From positions 434,001 to 498,000 of the forward strand of contig NDFF03000370.1 of the NCBI GenBank assembly GCA_002150815.3: a stretch of DNA of 64,000 nucleotides. The letters run 5' to 3'. The notes beneath the pieces are model-generated. The model had not been told where the DNA came from, did not search any database, and was given only the letters and a program-made list of their open reading frames with translations. The DNA comes from Grammothele lineata (lineage: Eukaryota > Basidiomycota > Agaricomycetes > Polyporales > Polyporaceae). Below are positions 34,136 through 44,747 of this stretch, in pieces (the stretch's first letter is position 1; the number at the start of each line of letters is the position of its first letter). A program made the translations under genes and the position numbers.

Positions 34136-36662
34136 ATGGAGCCACGGATATTCTCACCCGCCTCTCCAAGCGGGACGATCCTGGATGATTTCGATGGGTC
34201 TCTCACTTTCTCATCAAGCGGCAACTCCCTCGCCCCCCTGCTCTCTTCCAAGGACCTTTCAAACGCGCTGCTCTTTGATCCATGCATTACCGACGCGGTA
34301 GCCCGGGACAAAAAGCAGGAGCCAATGTCTCTCACATCTACTCCCTCTTCTTCGGTGCGGTCTTCCGCCGAGGTTCAGCTCGCGGATTCGCCTTCACAGG
34401 CTACGATCACCCCAGCCTCCATTCGTTCTGGACCCGAACCAGGGAGGCTCAAGAAGAAGCGGTCTCTGGGTGCAGCACTCAAGTCGATCAAGACTGCTTC
34501 CCGAGAGTTCACAGAGACTCTACGAGCTGCACAACGTGTACCCCAATCGCCGCAAGCAGAGGATACCTCGATGTACTCGGAGAATCTTCCAGGATCATGG
34601 GGGATCCGCCGAGCAGAGGACGAGGAGGGCTTCGACGACCGCAACAGGACAGTACGTAGGCGCAACATGCCCCACCATCCGTTCCGCCCCGAGGATGTCC
34701 CGTATATGCAAGCCTACAGTCAGATACTGCTCGAGAAGTGAGTCTCGTGCACGCCAGACCTGCGCGCGCTCTCACAGATGACTGACGCTGACGTTGGCGC
34801 AGCGATTACCAAACCCACCGGTTGCTGTGCCGGCTAACCCGCGCTGATTCTCCTACGTTTCACAAGTATGGCAAGAAACCGCCGTCCGACGTTCTCGACT
34901 TGGGGTGCGGGGAGGGGTTCTGGGTGCTTCACGCGGCGAAGTTGTGGAAGTCTTACGGAACGAAGGTGACCGGTCTCGACCTGATTGACTTGCATAACAA
35001 CGAGGTGGGCGAGGTACGCCCAGGCCACGAGCCCGCGCACGTACCCAAGAATGTTTCTTGGAAACGCGCAAATTTGTGCGTCTTTTCATCTGTCTTTGAA
35101 CCGCATTTTTCTGATCGACAGATTAGCGTAAAGCACGCGCTCCCGTTCGCGGACAACTCCTTCGACCTGGTTCGGATGGCAAATCTCACGCTCTGTATAC
35201 CTGTCAATCGCTGGAAGTTTGTCTTCACAGAGGTCCGACGTGTTTTACGACGAGGAGGACGGTTGGAAATTGTCGACGACGACATGTTCTTTCCCACCGT
35301 GCCTCATCGTCCGAGCAGAGAGGCGCCACCGTCATCCTCCAAACATCCGCGACCGCGAACGACCAGCGTTGATAGCGCCGTTATAAGCAGAAGCGTACCC
35401 TCATCTTCCCCTCTCTCCCGCCCTTGGGACAACAAGCCTCTTCCCGACGTGTCCGACCCCTTCCAAACTCCACCGACAACCCCAGAGAAGAAGCGAGGCC
35501 ACAAGCGCACAGCTTCGGAGGTTGAACATAGCACCAACTCGACGATTGCGGCGCACCTGGAGACCGCATTCGATAAGATGCTGAACGAGAAGTTCAACAT
35601 CTCTGCGCATCCGCACATCTTCCTCGACAGCATCTTGTACGAAGTCTTCGGCGCCGAGTCTTCGCGCCAAACTCAAGAGCTCGAGCTCGCCGTGCCCTCG
35701 CGCGAGCTCTCCGAACGCTGTCAGGACGCCGGTATCCGTGCACCGACTTCGACACCCCCAACCGCCTTCTCACCCCTCAGCGCCACGCCGTCGAGCACGC
35801 ACACGAAGCGTCCCAGCTCGGGCGATTCAGAGCGGTACAAGCTCGAGAAACGCGCCGCCGCTGCAGCAGCAGCTGCCGCAGCGGCGAGCTCCCAGCCTGT
35901 GCGCATTCCGCCCGCGCGGGCGTCTCACTCGCGCAAAGGCAGCGATGACAGCATCGACCCGCTCATCGTCGGCGCACTTTCTCCGAAGGTGCGCCAGCTC
36001 CTTTTTGGGGATGCGGACGGCGAGGACGCCGCGGCGGAGCGAAGAGCGGCGGCGTTGCCCCACCAGCCTCCGGGACTCGTGCTCCTTCCGGCGACGCTCC
36101 TGCCCTGCAGCCCGCTGGAACTGGAGATGCACGCGTGCAAGCATATGAACACCTTGCTCGGCTGCCGCGACGCGCTCATACGCCATTTGGTGGCACGCCG
36201 CGACTCAGAAGGACGGCGACTGCTGTCAGAGCGCGAGGTCGAAGACTTCCTGTGGGACTACGAGATGTGCGTCTTTTCTTAATCTGACAATTCCCTCAGC
36301 TTTGGACTAATATCGTTAACAGGTTCCGCCGGAAACGGTTCCACTGGCCGCAGGACATTCCCAGTCTCAAGATGGAGGAAGACCTGGAAGATCCGCATCC
36401 GCCGCCCTCGCCGTCGTACACGAAGACTCCTAATCATAGCCACACTCATGCGCACGGACATTCCCATCATTCCAAGCCGTTTCGAACTCCAAGGGCATCG
36501 CCGCCCGTGACGCCGACAACAGCATCATCCCTACACAGTTCGCCTGTGTACGGCGGGGTGAGCGTCGCGCGCGATACGTCAACGCACGTCCGCACGATCC
36601 GCGTGTACGAGGCTGTCAAGGCGCCTTGCCGGTGCGCGTGCCACTGCAGTGGTGGGTGCTGA
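34136..36662 (+). CDS. Large SAM-dependent methyltransferase-domain protein, 784 aa
   Basis: Exons: 34136-34737, 34803-35075, 35127-36266, 36323-36662 (785 codons). The first 170 residues are Ser/Pro-rich and disordered. A class I methyltransferase domain follows: VLDLGCGEGFWVLHAAKLW (SAM-binding motif I), VTGLDLIDL (motif II acid), ALPFADNSFDLVRMANLTL (motif IV region), RWKFVFTEVRRVLRRGGRLE and IVDDD. The acceptor at 35125-35126 is chosen because it restores NFVKHALPFADNSF; the nearer AG gives a stop. After a long low-complexity region with an 11-Ala run come a second conserved patch (LEMHACKHMNTLLGCRDALI, SEREVEDFLWDYEMFRRKR) and a His-rich segment. The protein ends in a cysteine cluster, CRCACHCSGGC. 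Such proteins are common in mushrooms; the methylated substrate is unknown. Confidence 0.85.
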
Positions 36663-37208
36663 GGCGCTGATCATGTATGATACACCCAATGTGGTGTTCT
36701 ATAGTCCAACTGAGCGCAGGCGTCGACACTCCCTGGCTTTGAATTCAGCGTCTGGATCGAGGGCGTCGTCTCTCTACCTCTGGGTGTAACCTGTATTCTT
36801 CTCATCTGGAACGCTCTGCTTCACCGATGTGCCATCTATTCCGGAGCGCATATTTTTACCCCATTTGGATATCCACTCCTTGCATTCACATTTGATCCCA
36901 CCATTCCTTCCTTGCATGTGTACACTAGCATTATCAACGCAGCTCGGTGAAGGAAGACGCACGCAATAGATGTATAACAGCAGTACCATAGCTCTTCGTT
37001 CTAGCCAGCCAGTCGCAATAGAATACTACAGATAAATTACTTAGCATCGCATACCATCTACACAGACCGCACGCTCTCTCCTCCTATCGCCATCATGCCA
37101 GACAGAGAAACATGTACAACATTTCGCAAAGGAGCGCTATGTGCAAGAGTCCGCCTACAACACGCAACAAACAAGTGTCCGGTTTTTGTACGGTCCATGA
37201 GTGGCAGC
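36663..37208. other. Convergent 3' region, methyltransferase and NIPA transporter
   Basis: Between two convergent stop codons. AT-richer than its surroundings, fitting 3' untranslated regions and terminators. No gene seen. Confidence 0.5.
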
Positions 37209-38762
37209 TCACGTCCGCCGACCATCCCTCTCACGTTCCCGTTCCCGCTCGCGGCTTGAGCGAGGACTGCGGCTCGCAGCACGATGCAGGGCCGTACGCT
37301 CGTCCGCGAGGTCCTCGTAGTCGTCCGGCTCGGGCTCGTACATCGTCTCGAGCCCGACAGCCTCGCCCTCCTCTACACCCGCCCCTCTTCGCGCGCGTAC
37401 ATAGCCGTCCCCACGGAGACCGCCCTCATCACGGCCCGGTGAACGGGAGAGCTCTAGGAGGTGGACGCCAAGGAAGGTGGTGATGAACCCGGCGAGGAGA
37501 GAGATGGAGTTGGCGGGGTCGTCGGTGTTAAGACCCTGAAAGAGGATGATGGACGCTATGATTGTCGCGGTCGAGAAGCCGACGTAGTACATTGGGTTTA
37601 CTCTGTAACGATAGGATTGGAGTGGAGTCAGTGCGTTGCAAGGCATGCGGGAAATAGGCGCTGCGTAGAGAACAAGAGGCAGGGAAGTCCGCGGAGCGCA
37701 CAGGGAGTGAAATGCGGTTTATGGAGAGGCAGGGGAAGGAGCGGACGTACACGTTGGTCGAGAAAGTATCGAGTGCCTTGTTGAGATAGTTGGTCTGGAT
37801 GACGATGCAACCTGCGACGAGGATCGCGAAGACGTACGTCGCGGGGCGCGTGAATTGGTTGTTGCCCGAGAAGGTCAACCGGACGGCGACGCCGAGGCCC
37901 TTGATGGCCATGACGCTCACAGAGCCGACGAGGGAACATATGGACACGTAGACAATTGGGTTTGAGCGGCCATAGCGGGGAGCAACAAGATATATCATGA
38001 CCAGAGAGAAGACGAGCACGAAGAGGCTGTAGAAGAGGAAGCCTAGGTATGCGAAGTGGGAGAGAAGGGGCTGAGGGAAGGATTCAAACGCAACATCGCG
38101 AAGAGCGCACCTAGTTGGAGAGCGTAATGGAGAATCTCATCCACGGTCTCGACATCCTTGTCTGGTGGCGCGTGGAGGACGATGATGAGGGAACCGAGCA
38201 GACATAGCGCACAACCAACACGACCAAGGTGTCCCAGACTTTCTTTCAGGAAGAAGGACGCAAGTATAGCTCTTGGATGCGTATGAGGACGGCTGGGAGA
38301 CTGAAACGAGCGAGCGAACGAACGTACCCAATAATCACGCTCAACGCACCCAAAGGCGTGATCAATATTGGTGGGGCGAACGTATATGCGACGAAGTTAA
38401 GGACTACGCAGTGGCATTAGATGAGTCGTAGGTTGGAAGTAGGAGAATGCTCACGCACCCTCCCCGAGGACCACTACCAAAGGCAATCAGTATGAATGCC
38501 GCGCAACCAGGCAGAAATGACGCACTGATGGTCATGCCCGTCCACCATAGCGGACTCCTGAAGTACGTGAGTTGATCCGAGGCTGACCCATTGCTTGCAT
38601 CTCCGGCATGTATGAGACCCTGGGCGAGGATATGCGTAAGCAGACACTCGAGAAATCTCGGCAGGAAGTGAGGCATACTTTCTTGGTGAAAATGAAGCTA
38701 CTGCCGATGAAGACATTGCCGGAGATGGCGATGATGAGGCCAATGTACTTGTCGTCAATCAT
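37209..38762 (-). CDS. NIPA-type magnesium transporter, 371 aa, 7 exons
   Basis: Multi-pass membrane transporter of the NIPA/DUF803 family (part of the drug/metabolite transporter fold), expected to move Mg2+. Exons on the minus strand: 38762-38679, 38619-38526, 38473-38459, 38403-38328, 38271-38111, 38042-37751, 37602-37209 (372 codons). Visible: IGLIIAISGNVFIGSSFIF, the signature MVLGEVLNFVAYTFAPPILI followed by TPLGALSVIIGAILASFFL, LGRVGCALCLLGSLIIVLHA, SLFVLVFSLVMIYLVAPRYG, NPIVYVSICSLVGSVSVMAI, and VNPMYYVGFSTATIIASIIL. About nine hydrophobic segments are seen; the C-terminal 75 residues are charged and cytosolic-looking, with RERERERER near the end. Exon 3 is 15 nt and encodes most of MVLGE, so models lacking it lose the family signature. 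Confidence 0.94.
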
Positions 38763-40374
38763 AGCAAAACGCTCAGAGCGTCGAGGTCATCAGAGTAAGG
38801 AGCGTGAGGGGCGCGAAAGGCGACTGCGGGCGGGCGATGTGCAACACTGCAAGAGCTGGGAGTCTCGCAGGAACAGCGCTCTGCCAGCGCTGCCTCTTCT
38901 TCCGGCACCGTTCCCGGCCCGGTGCCCCCGCACCCACGCCAGCACCTCCGCGAAACTACCGCGAAGGTTGGTAAAGGACCACGACTCCTCTAAAGCAGGT
39001 TGTCTACATCTACGGCTTCTCGCTCTGCCGGTCATCTCACCAGGCTTCCGGCATCGGATTTCTCAATGTTGAACTGCCCTGAGGTGGGCCAAGAGGCCCT
39101 TGGCCGGCGCTGTACTCACGCCAGCCGTATACCAGTTTGACAGGCACAGGTTAGAGAAGTGTGTCTCTAACTCTGTTCATCTATCTTGCTGACCTAGACC
39201 TGGTGTCTCGCCTCTAGTACTCCTCAAAAGTGCATGCACTGCTTGTCACGAGAGCCTCAACCGGGTGTTAGCAACCATGGAACGCGCGCGCTACAATGTG
39301 CATCCTTGCTTGGCGTACCCACACTACCATCCATCTCATCCGAGCAGTCTTAGAATGGCCTGACAGCCCTACCAATTCTCCACCTTAGCATCGGACGTAG
39401 CTCACCGTGTAATGATGCCGTCGTAAGTCCTCCGAAACATCTCAGACTTGCATGAACAGGCTGATGGCTTGGCTAGCTCTAGATGAGACCGGAAGTTGAC
39501 GGTCATCTTTACTGCATGTTACTTCTAGCCCTCCCATCTAGGTGTAACTCGCCGTGTTTCGTGCGTACGGCAACGATGCACGTATCCGCACTCCTGGAGC
39601 TCACAAGCACGTCCGACCGTAGGGTACGACCAGGCTGACGAGTCATCAACCTTTGTCAGTTGTACATACACACCAGTGAGCTTGCATTGCGATGCTGACC
39701 GCAACACGTCAACGAGTCGTCCGTCGATTTCGGACACCAGCTCCCGATGCTAAGACATTTTATTTCGTTGATCTGAACCTTCGAGCTAGTTCTGTCCTCA
39801 AAGCCAGTATGAAAGAAAGTTATGGGTCAAACGGACACGAACTTCGTTGTGAAAGGTTCAGATGAAGGAGCGTCATTTACTCAACTGGATCGGGTACGTC
39901 ATAGTGTATACGCGATCTTATGTATTTATCGTTGCGACGGGGACGCTCACTCCTTGGCATAGCAGGAACGATCACAGCGCGCCTCCAGTCCGGTTTACGT
40001 CCGGGTAATGAAGGCACTGGAGCTATCCATGTATGTATACCTGTGTGCTTGGTCTCAATAAACGCTCTTCCTCGGCGGCGGACACAACCACCCGCTGGTC
40101 CTGCTGTGTTCCCGCGGCCGTCGCGCTTCTGGTACGGCGCTCCGCCGCAGAGTCCAAGACTTCTGCAGTAGTTTCAACGGAGTCAAGGCTACCATTCTTT
40201 CGCTCACAAACATTGTCTGGGCGGACGAACGGCCCGTCGAAGTGCGACGTCTGCAAGCCGAACCCCGGACCTGGCTGGTATTTAAGAGAAGAGAATGAGG
40301 CATTTCTGCTCTTCACGAGCTCTTTTCAGCTCGACGTATCGGCACGCCTCCACTCACAGAACTCTCTTACGAAG
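38763..40374. other. Intergenic, NIPA transporter to first laccase
   Basis: No gene recognised in 1.6 kb. The left end is the NIPA promoter and the right end the laccase promoter. Frames here are short and scattered. Confidence 0.45.
40278..40289 (+). promoter_or_regulatory. Core promoter element of laccase 1 (shared with laccase 2)
   Basis: GGTATTTAAGAG contains a TATTTAA TATA-type box about 90 bp before the laccase start. The same 12 bases occur at 44631-44642 in front of the second laccase, and both are followed within 15 bp by ATGAGGCA. Confidence 0.7.
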
Positions 40375-42528
40375 ATGAGCCCCTCCTTGCTTGCATCGCT
40401 CGTGTCACTCGCTCTCGTTACGGTATCCCTCGCCGCGGTTGGGCCCGTTGCGGACCTCACCATCAGCGATTTGTCCATCTCGCCGGATGGCTTCGCCCGC
40501 GATGCAGTCGTCGTGAACGGCGTACACCCCGGTCCACTCATTGTGGGCAATAAGGTACGTAATACCCTCCCCACTCTACTTATCCGCCCACGTCACTGAC
40601 TAGGCAACTACACAGGGCGACAACTTCCGGTTGAACGTCATCGACGAAATGACCAACCACACCATGCTCAAGTCCACCAGCATCGTGAGTCGTCTATTTT
40701 TGCGTACGCTTGGGGCCGTTGCTGACCGCAAGGGTAGCATTGGCACGGGTTCTTCCAGCACGGGACTAACTGGGCCGATGGCGGAGCGTTCGTGAACCAG
40801 TGCCCGATCGCACCGGAACACTCGTTCCTCTATGATTTCCATGTCCCAAATCAGGCTGGTGAGGATCGTAGCGATATCACCGATGTCTCGTATAGCCGCC
40901 CACGCTCGTCATTCACAGGGACGTTTTGGTACCACAGCCACCTATCAACTCAGTACTGCGACGGGCTCAGGGGTCCGTTCGTGGTGTATGACCCCAAGGA
41001 TCCCCACCGGGGCTTGTATGACATCGACGATGGTATGCAATGGCCTCTGTACAAGTTGACAGCACCTGATTGCTTCTGCAACCAGAGTCCACCGTGATTA
41101 CGTTGGCCGACTGGTACCATGTTGCTGCCCGACTGGGTCCCCGTTTCCCGTAGGCTATTCAGTACTTTTCTGATAAATGCCAGCTGACCCCTGTTTTTAA
41201 TGTATCAGACTTGGAGCAGACTCAACGCTCATCAACGGGCTGGGCCGATCCGCTACCACTGGCACTGGAGACCTCTCCGTCATCAAAGTCACGCAAGGGA
41301 AAAGGTGAGCATGGCTCATCTGCCGGAATGTCGCCTGGCCGCTGAATAGATAGTCACTGTCCACAGCTACCGTTTCCGTCTCATCTCGCTCTCTTGTGAT
41401 CCGTTCTATACCTTCAGCATTGATGGCCACAACATGACCATCATTGAGGCTGACGCCGTCAACACCCAGCCGCACACGGTCGACTCCATTGACATTCTCG
41501 CCGGTCAGCGCTACTCATTTATCGTAAGTCCACTTCCATAAATGCTACCATGAGCCAGTTACGTCAGGACTAAGTATCTCCACCCGCAGCTCACTGCAGA
41601 TCAAGACGTGGACAACTACTGGATTAGGGCGAACCCTAACTTCGGCAGCGTTGGTTTTACGGACGGGATTAACTCCGCCATCCTGCGCTACGATACTGCC
41701 CTTGAGGTCGAGCCTGCTACGATCATGCCCCCCGTAAGCGTTTCACCCCTCCGCGAGACGGACTTACACCCGCTCGAATCGATGCCTGTGGTGAGCTTCA
41801 GGATTACATTTCACATTCCTCCAGCACTTAACCCGTCCTATTATGTAGCCTGGAAGTCCCGTCGCGGGAGGGGTTGACGTTGCCCTCAACTTTGTCTTCA
41901 GCTTCGTAAGCACTCCGTCCCTATTACGTGACAGTTCTCCGACCGCTGATGCTCTTCGCTTCAGGACGGAACTAGCTTCTTCATTAACGGCGCAACTTTC
42001 GTCCCACCGACGGTCCCGGTGCTGCTGCAGATCCTGAGCGGGGCGCAGGCTGCGCAAGACCTACTCCCCGAAGGCAGCGTAATCCCTCTGCCGGCGCTAA
42101 GTACGATTGAACTCTCGTTCCCCGCCACTGCGAACGCCCCGGGCGTGCCGCACCCATTCCACCTGCACGGTGTACGTACCATTTCTGCCGTTCGGCCTGA
42201 GAGATGATGACTAACGCCTTTACGTTTGCAGCACACCTTCGCTGTCGTGCGGAGCGCGGGGAGCACTGAGTACAACTACGTGGACCCGGTTTGGCGCGAC
42301 GTCGTCAGCACTGGCACGCCCGCGGCAGGCGATAACGTGACGATCCGATTCGAGACGGACAACCCGGGCCCATGGTTCCTCCATTGTCACATCGACTTCC
42401 ACCTGGAGGCCGGCTTTGCAGTCGTGTTCGCAGAGGACGTACCTGGAACACCGGCGGCGAATCCAGTCCCGCAAGCGTGGGAGGAGTTGTGCCCGGTCTA
42501 TGACGCTCTGCCTGAGGAAGACCAGTAA
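40375..42528 (+). CDS. Laccase 1 (secreted multicopper oxidase), 520 aa, 11 exons
   Basis: Secreted phenol oxidase; white-rot fungi use such enzymes on lignin and phenolics. Exons: 40375-40554, 40616-40684, 40738-40858, 40919-41032, 41086-41149, 41209-41304, 41367-41523, 41590-41790, 41849-41905, 41965-42171, 42232-42528 (521 codons). A hydrophobic signal peptide ([17 protein letters not shown], cleavage near residue 20) precedes AVGPVADL. All four copper signatures are intact: [46 protein letters not shown] and [17 protein letters not shown]. Ten residues after the T1 cysteine is Phe, the high-redox type. Length and intron pattern are those of typical polypore laccases. The first seven exons have exactly the same lengths as in the laccase 2.2 kb downstream. 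Confidence 0.97.
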
Positions 42529-42630
42529 ACGCTGTGTTCAAAGGGTTTGCACCAAGGGACTGCTTGGCGGACCTGGAGCGATAAACACATGAGATCCATA
42601 TGGTGCTGAAGTTTACTAGGCTAAATCTGA

Positions 42631-42690
42631 CCTACTACGTCAGGGGCAGCGGTAAATATAGGATTAAACACCGAGTATCGACGTAGTAGG
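42631..42690. repeat. Perfect 11-bp inverted repeat after laccase 1
   Basis: CCTACTACGTC (42631-42641) is matched by its exact reverse complement GACGTAGTAGG (42680-42690) across a 38-nt spacer, about 100 bp past the laccase stop. It may form a hairpin in the 3' untranslated RNA. Confidence 0.65.
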
Positions 42691-44630
42691 GTGGTAGGAG
42701 TTAGTGAGGTGTTGCTGCTAGTGTCGGTGTAATAATGATCGTTGAGTCACTCGTAGAGCGAAACCGTGCCTCAGCGCTGCGCCGTAGACTGCTTAGCCGC
42801 TGCGGTGGCGAGTAGCACTAGACATCTGCGCTTGACCCCTAACACTGGCAGAACCTTGGGGTCATCTAGCTGCGGTCAATGACGGAGGGCATCTCTCCAT
42901 ACGAGTTTGCGCTACCGGCATTCCGATTTGCTCGGACAAGGGCTTCACGATAGACTCTAGACAGGCTAAGATGATAGTACCACGAGGACAAGGCCAAGAA
43001 CTCTGCCGCATGGTGGTTTCGAGCGTCTGGGGTTTGTTTGGCGCTTCGGAGCGGAAGCCTCGGCGGCAACGCCCGAGCAACGTCGACGGACTCGCGGAGT
43101 TTGGAAGGCGTCGCCTAGGCCAACCCGGCTTTGCTCTCTTCCTCCCACCTCGTCCCCGCTCGACCTGGCTGGAGGCTCCAGCCCCTTGGACGATGTTCTT
43201 GAATGATCCGTTACTCGCTACCGTGCATCCCACTAGTATCCGCACCCGAGGGCCGTCCGCGCTCTTCGGTATCACGAGTGTGCGGTTGACGACCTCCACA
43301 ACCGCCCACCGCCCACCCCTTACCCACGCCGTATGCACGATGCGTTGCACTTAGAACCCACTTGTCGTGCTGAAACGGCGCCTTATGCCCTCCTCTCGCT
43401 CCCCTAGCTTCCCGTTTCCGACCAATTTCTCCCCAAGATTAGCTGTCACTCGGGCTTTACAGGTTGACGCTGGCGCGCTGACCGATGACTATGGCTTGCA
43501 GTGGCGTGAAGTCTATCATTTAGCAGTTATGAAGCATTTCCGCAAAGTCGACAATACCTTTCATAGTGGCTGTACCCTTAACTACTTTGCGCGCGACTGG
43601 TACGTCCAAGCCCACGAGCGTGGCGTCAACACTGACGCAGTGCTTTCGTTTGTAGTTCGGACGTCATAATCTACCCCTTTCTCTGCACAACGATCTCCGG
43701 GTTATGTCCTCCAGTTTCATTGGACCGAGTCAGTAGCTCGCCGTGCACAACCAGCATCGCTGTGTGGCTGCGTTCCTGGGAAACCTGGGCCAGTACGGGC
43801 GCAATGTAACCTTGGCAAGCTGCTAGCCTGCGCACTCGGTGTGCCCGAAGCGGCGATGAAGCCCTGCCGACCGCACAGGATCACTCTAACCCCGGCGCGC
43901 CTGCTCTGTGACAAGCATTGTCGCGTCTTTCTATGGCATCCTCGGGGTGATGAGCCCGCTGAAGCTACTCAACGCCTGCACCCGGCTCGCGGCGCTCGAT
44001 GCGGTGCGTCGGCCGAGGTTGTGGCGCCCAGTTCCACCCGCACGCTTCGCGCTGCGCCGCCGGTGAGTTACATATTCTCTTCGGAGCGCGCTGCTAGACT
44101 TCGTTTCTATATGTGAACTGACGGAGAAAATAGGGCGGCGCAGGAAGACAACGGACCTCCGCACTCCCTCCAGCTTTGGGGCGACGGAAATGACTATCTG
44201 TCACTATGAGCAGCGTGTACAGTCCACGATGGCGTTCATATGCCCTGCGGTCGTACGTATCCGTGTATGCTATTTCCCAAATTAGTAATCCCGACTGCCG
44301 CTAGATCTGTCCGGTGAATGGTCAGCTTTCCGAAAGCGAAGAGACGGCGCGGTCACTCGTCAAACCCGCCATGTACCCGCCAACATGGTTGCGCTCGCGC
44401 GATACACGCCCTTCGTGGAACTAATCGCGTTTAGGTACCTGCGACACGCTGTCCGACCGTGCATTCTTGAGGCAGCCGCTGTACCGCCAAACAGTACCTG
44501 CGCGCGCTCGGCGTCGGTCATTGCGTCCTATGATGAACTCTGTTCGGCAGCGCCAGTAGAGCTCACCGTCCTGCCGGCCTGTATCCGGACTTCACCGCCG
44601 CCTCTGCGCGCCCTCCAGCGTCCTATAGAT

Positions 44631-44642
44631 GGTATTTAAGAG
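44631..44642 (+). promoter_or_regulatory. Core promoter element of laccase 2 (shared with laccase 1)
   Basis: GGTATTTAAGAG again, about 105 bp before the start, followed by ATGAGGCA as in laccase 1. The remaining leader sequence has diverged. Confidence 0.7.
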
Positions 44643-44747
44643 TATGAGGATGAGGCACTTTCGCTCAGGCCGAGCCGCGACAAGTTCTGTCTCCCAACTC
44701 CTCTCTTCCTATTCTGCTCCTTCTTATCCTCAGAGACAGACGTGGAA

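Larger units (their letters stand above)
42529..44747. other. 2.2-kb spacer between the laccases
   Basis: It contains the laccase 1 3' end, a perfect inverted repeat (42631-42690) and the laccase 2 promoter. A plus frame at 43367-43669 (100 residues, LQWREVYHLAVMKHFRKVDN) and a minus frame at 42862-43350 have no recognised family. I found no laccase fragment, transposase or terminal repeats. Confidence 0.4.

Noticed and set aside
35076..35120. Unspliced reading through the methyltransferase intron 2
   Set aside because: The frame is open, but splicing to 35127 restores NFVKHALPFADNSF, the expected methyltransferase motif, so the intron is more likely.
43367..43669. 100-residue frame between the laccases
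   Set aside because: No recognised family, no promoter or splice support; kept only as an observation about the spacer.
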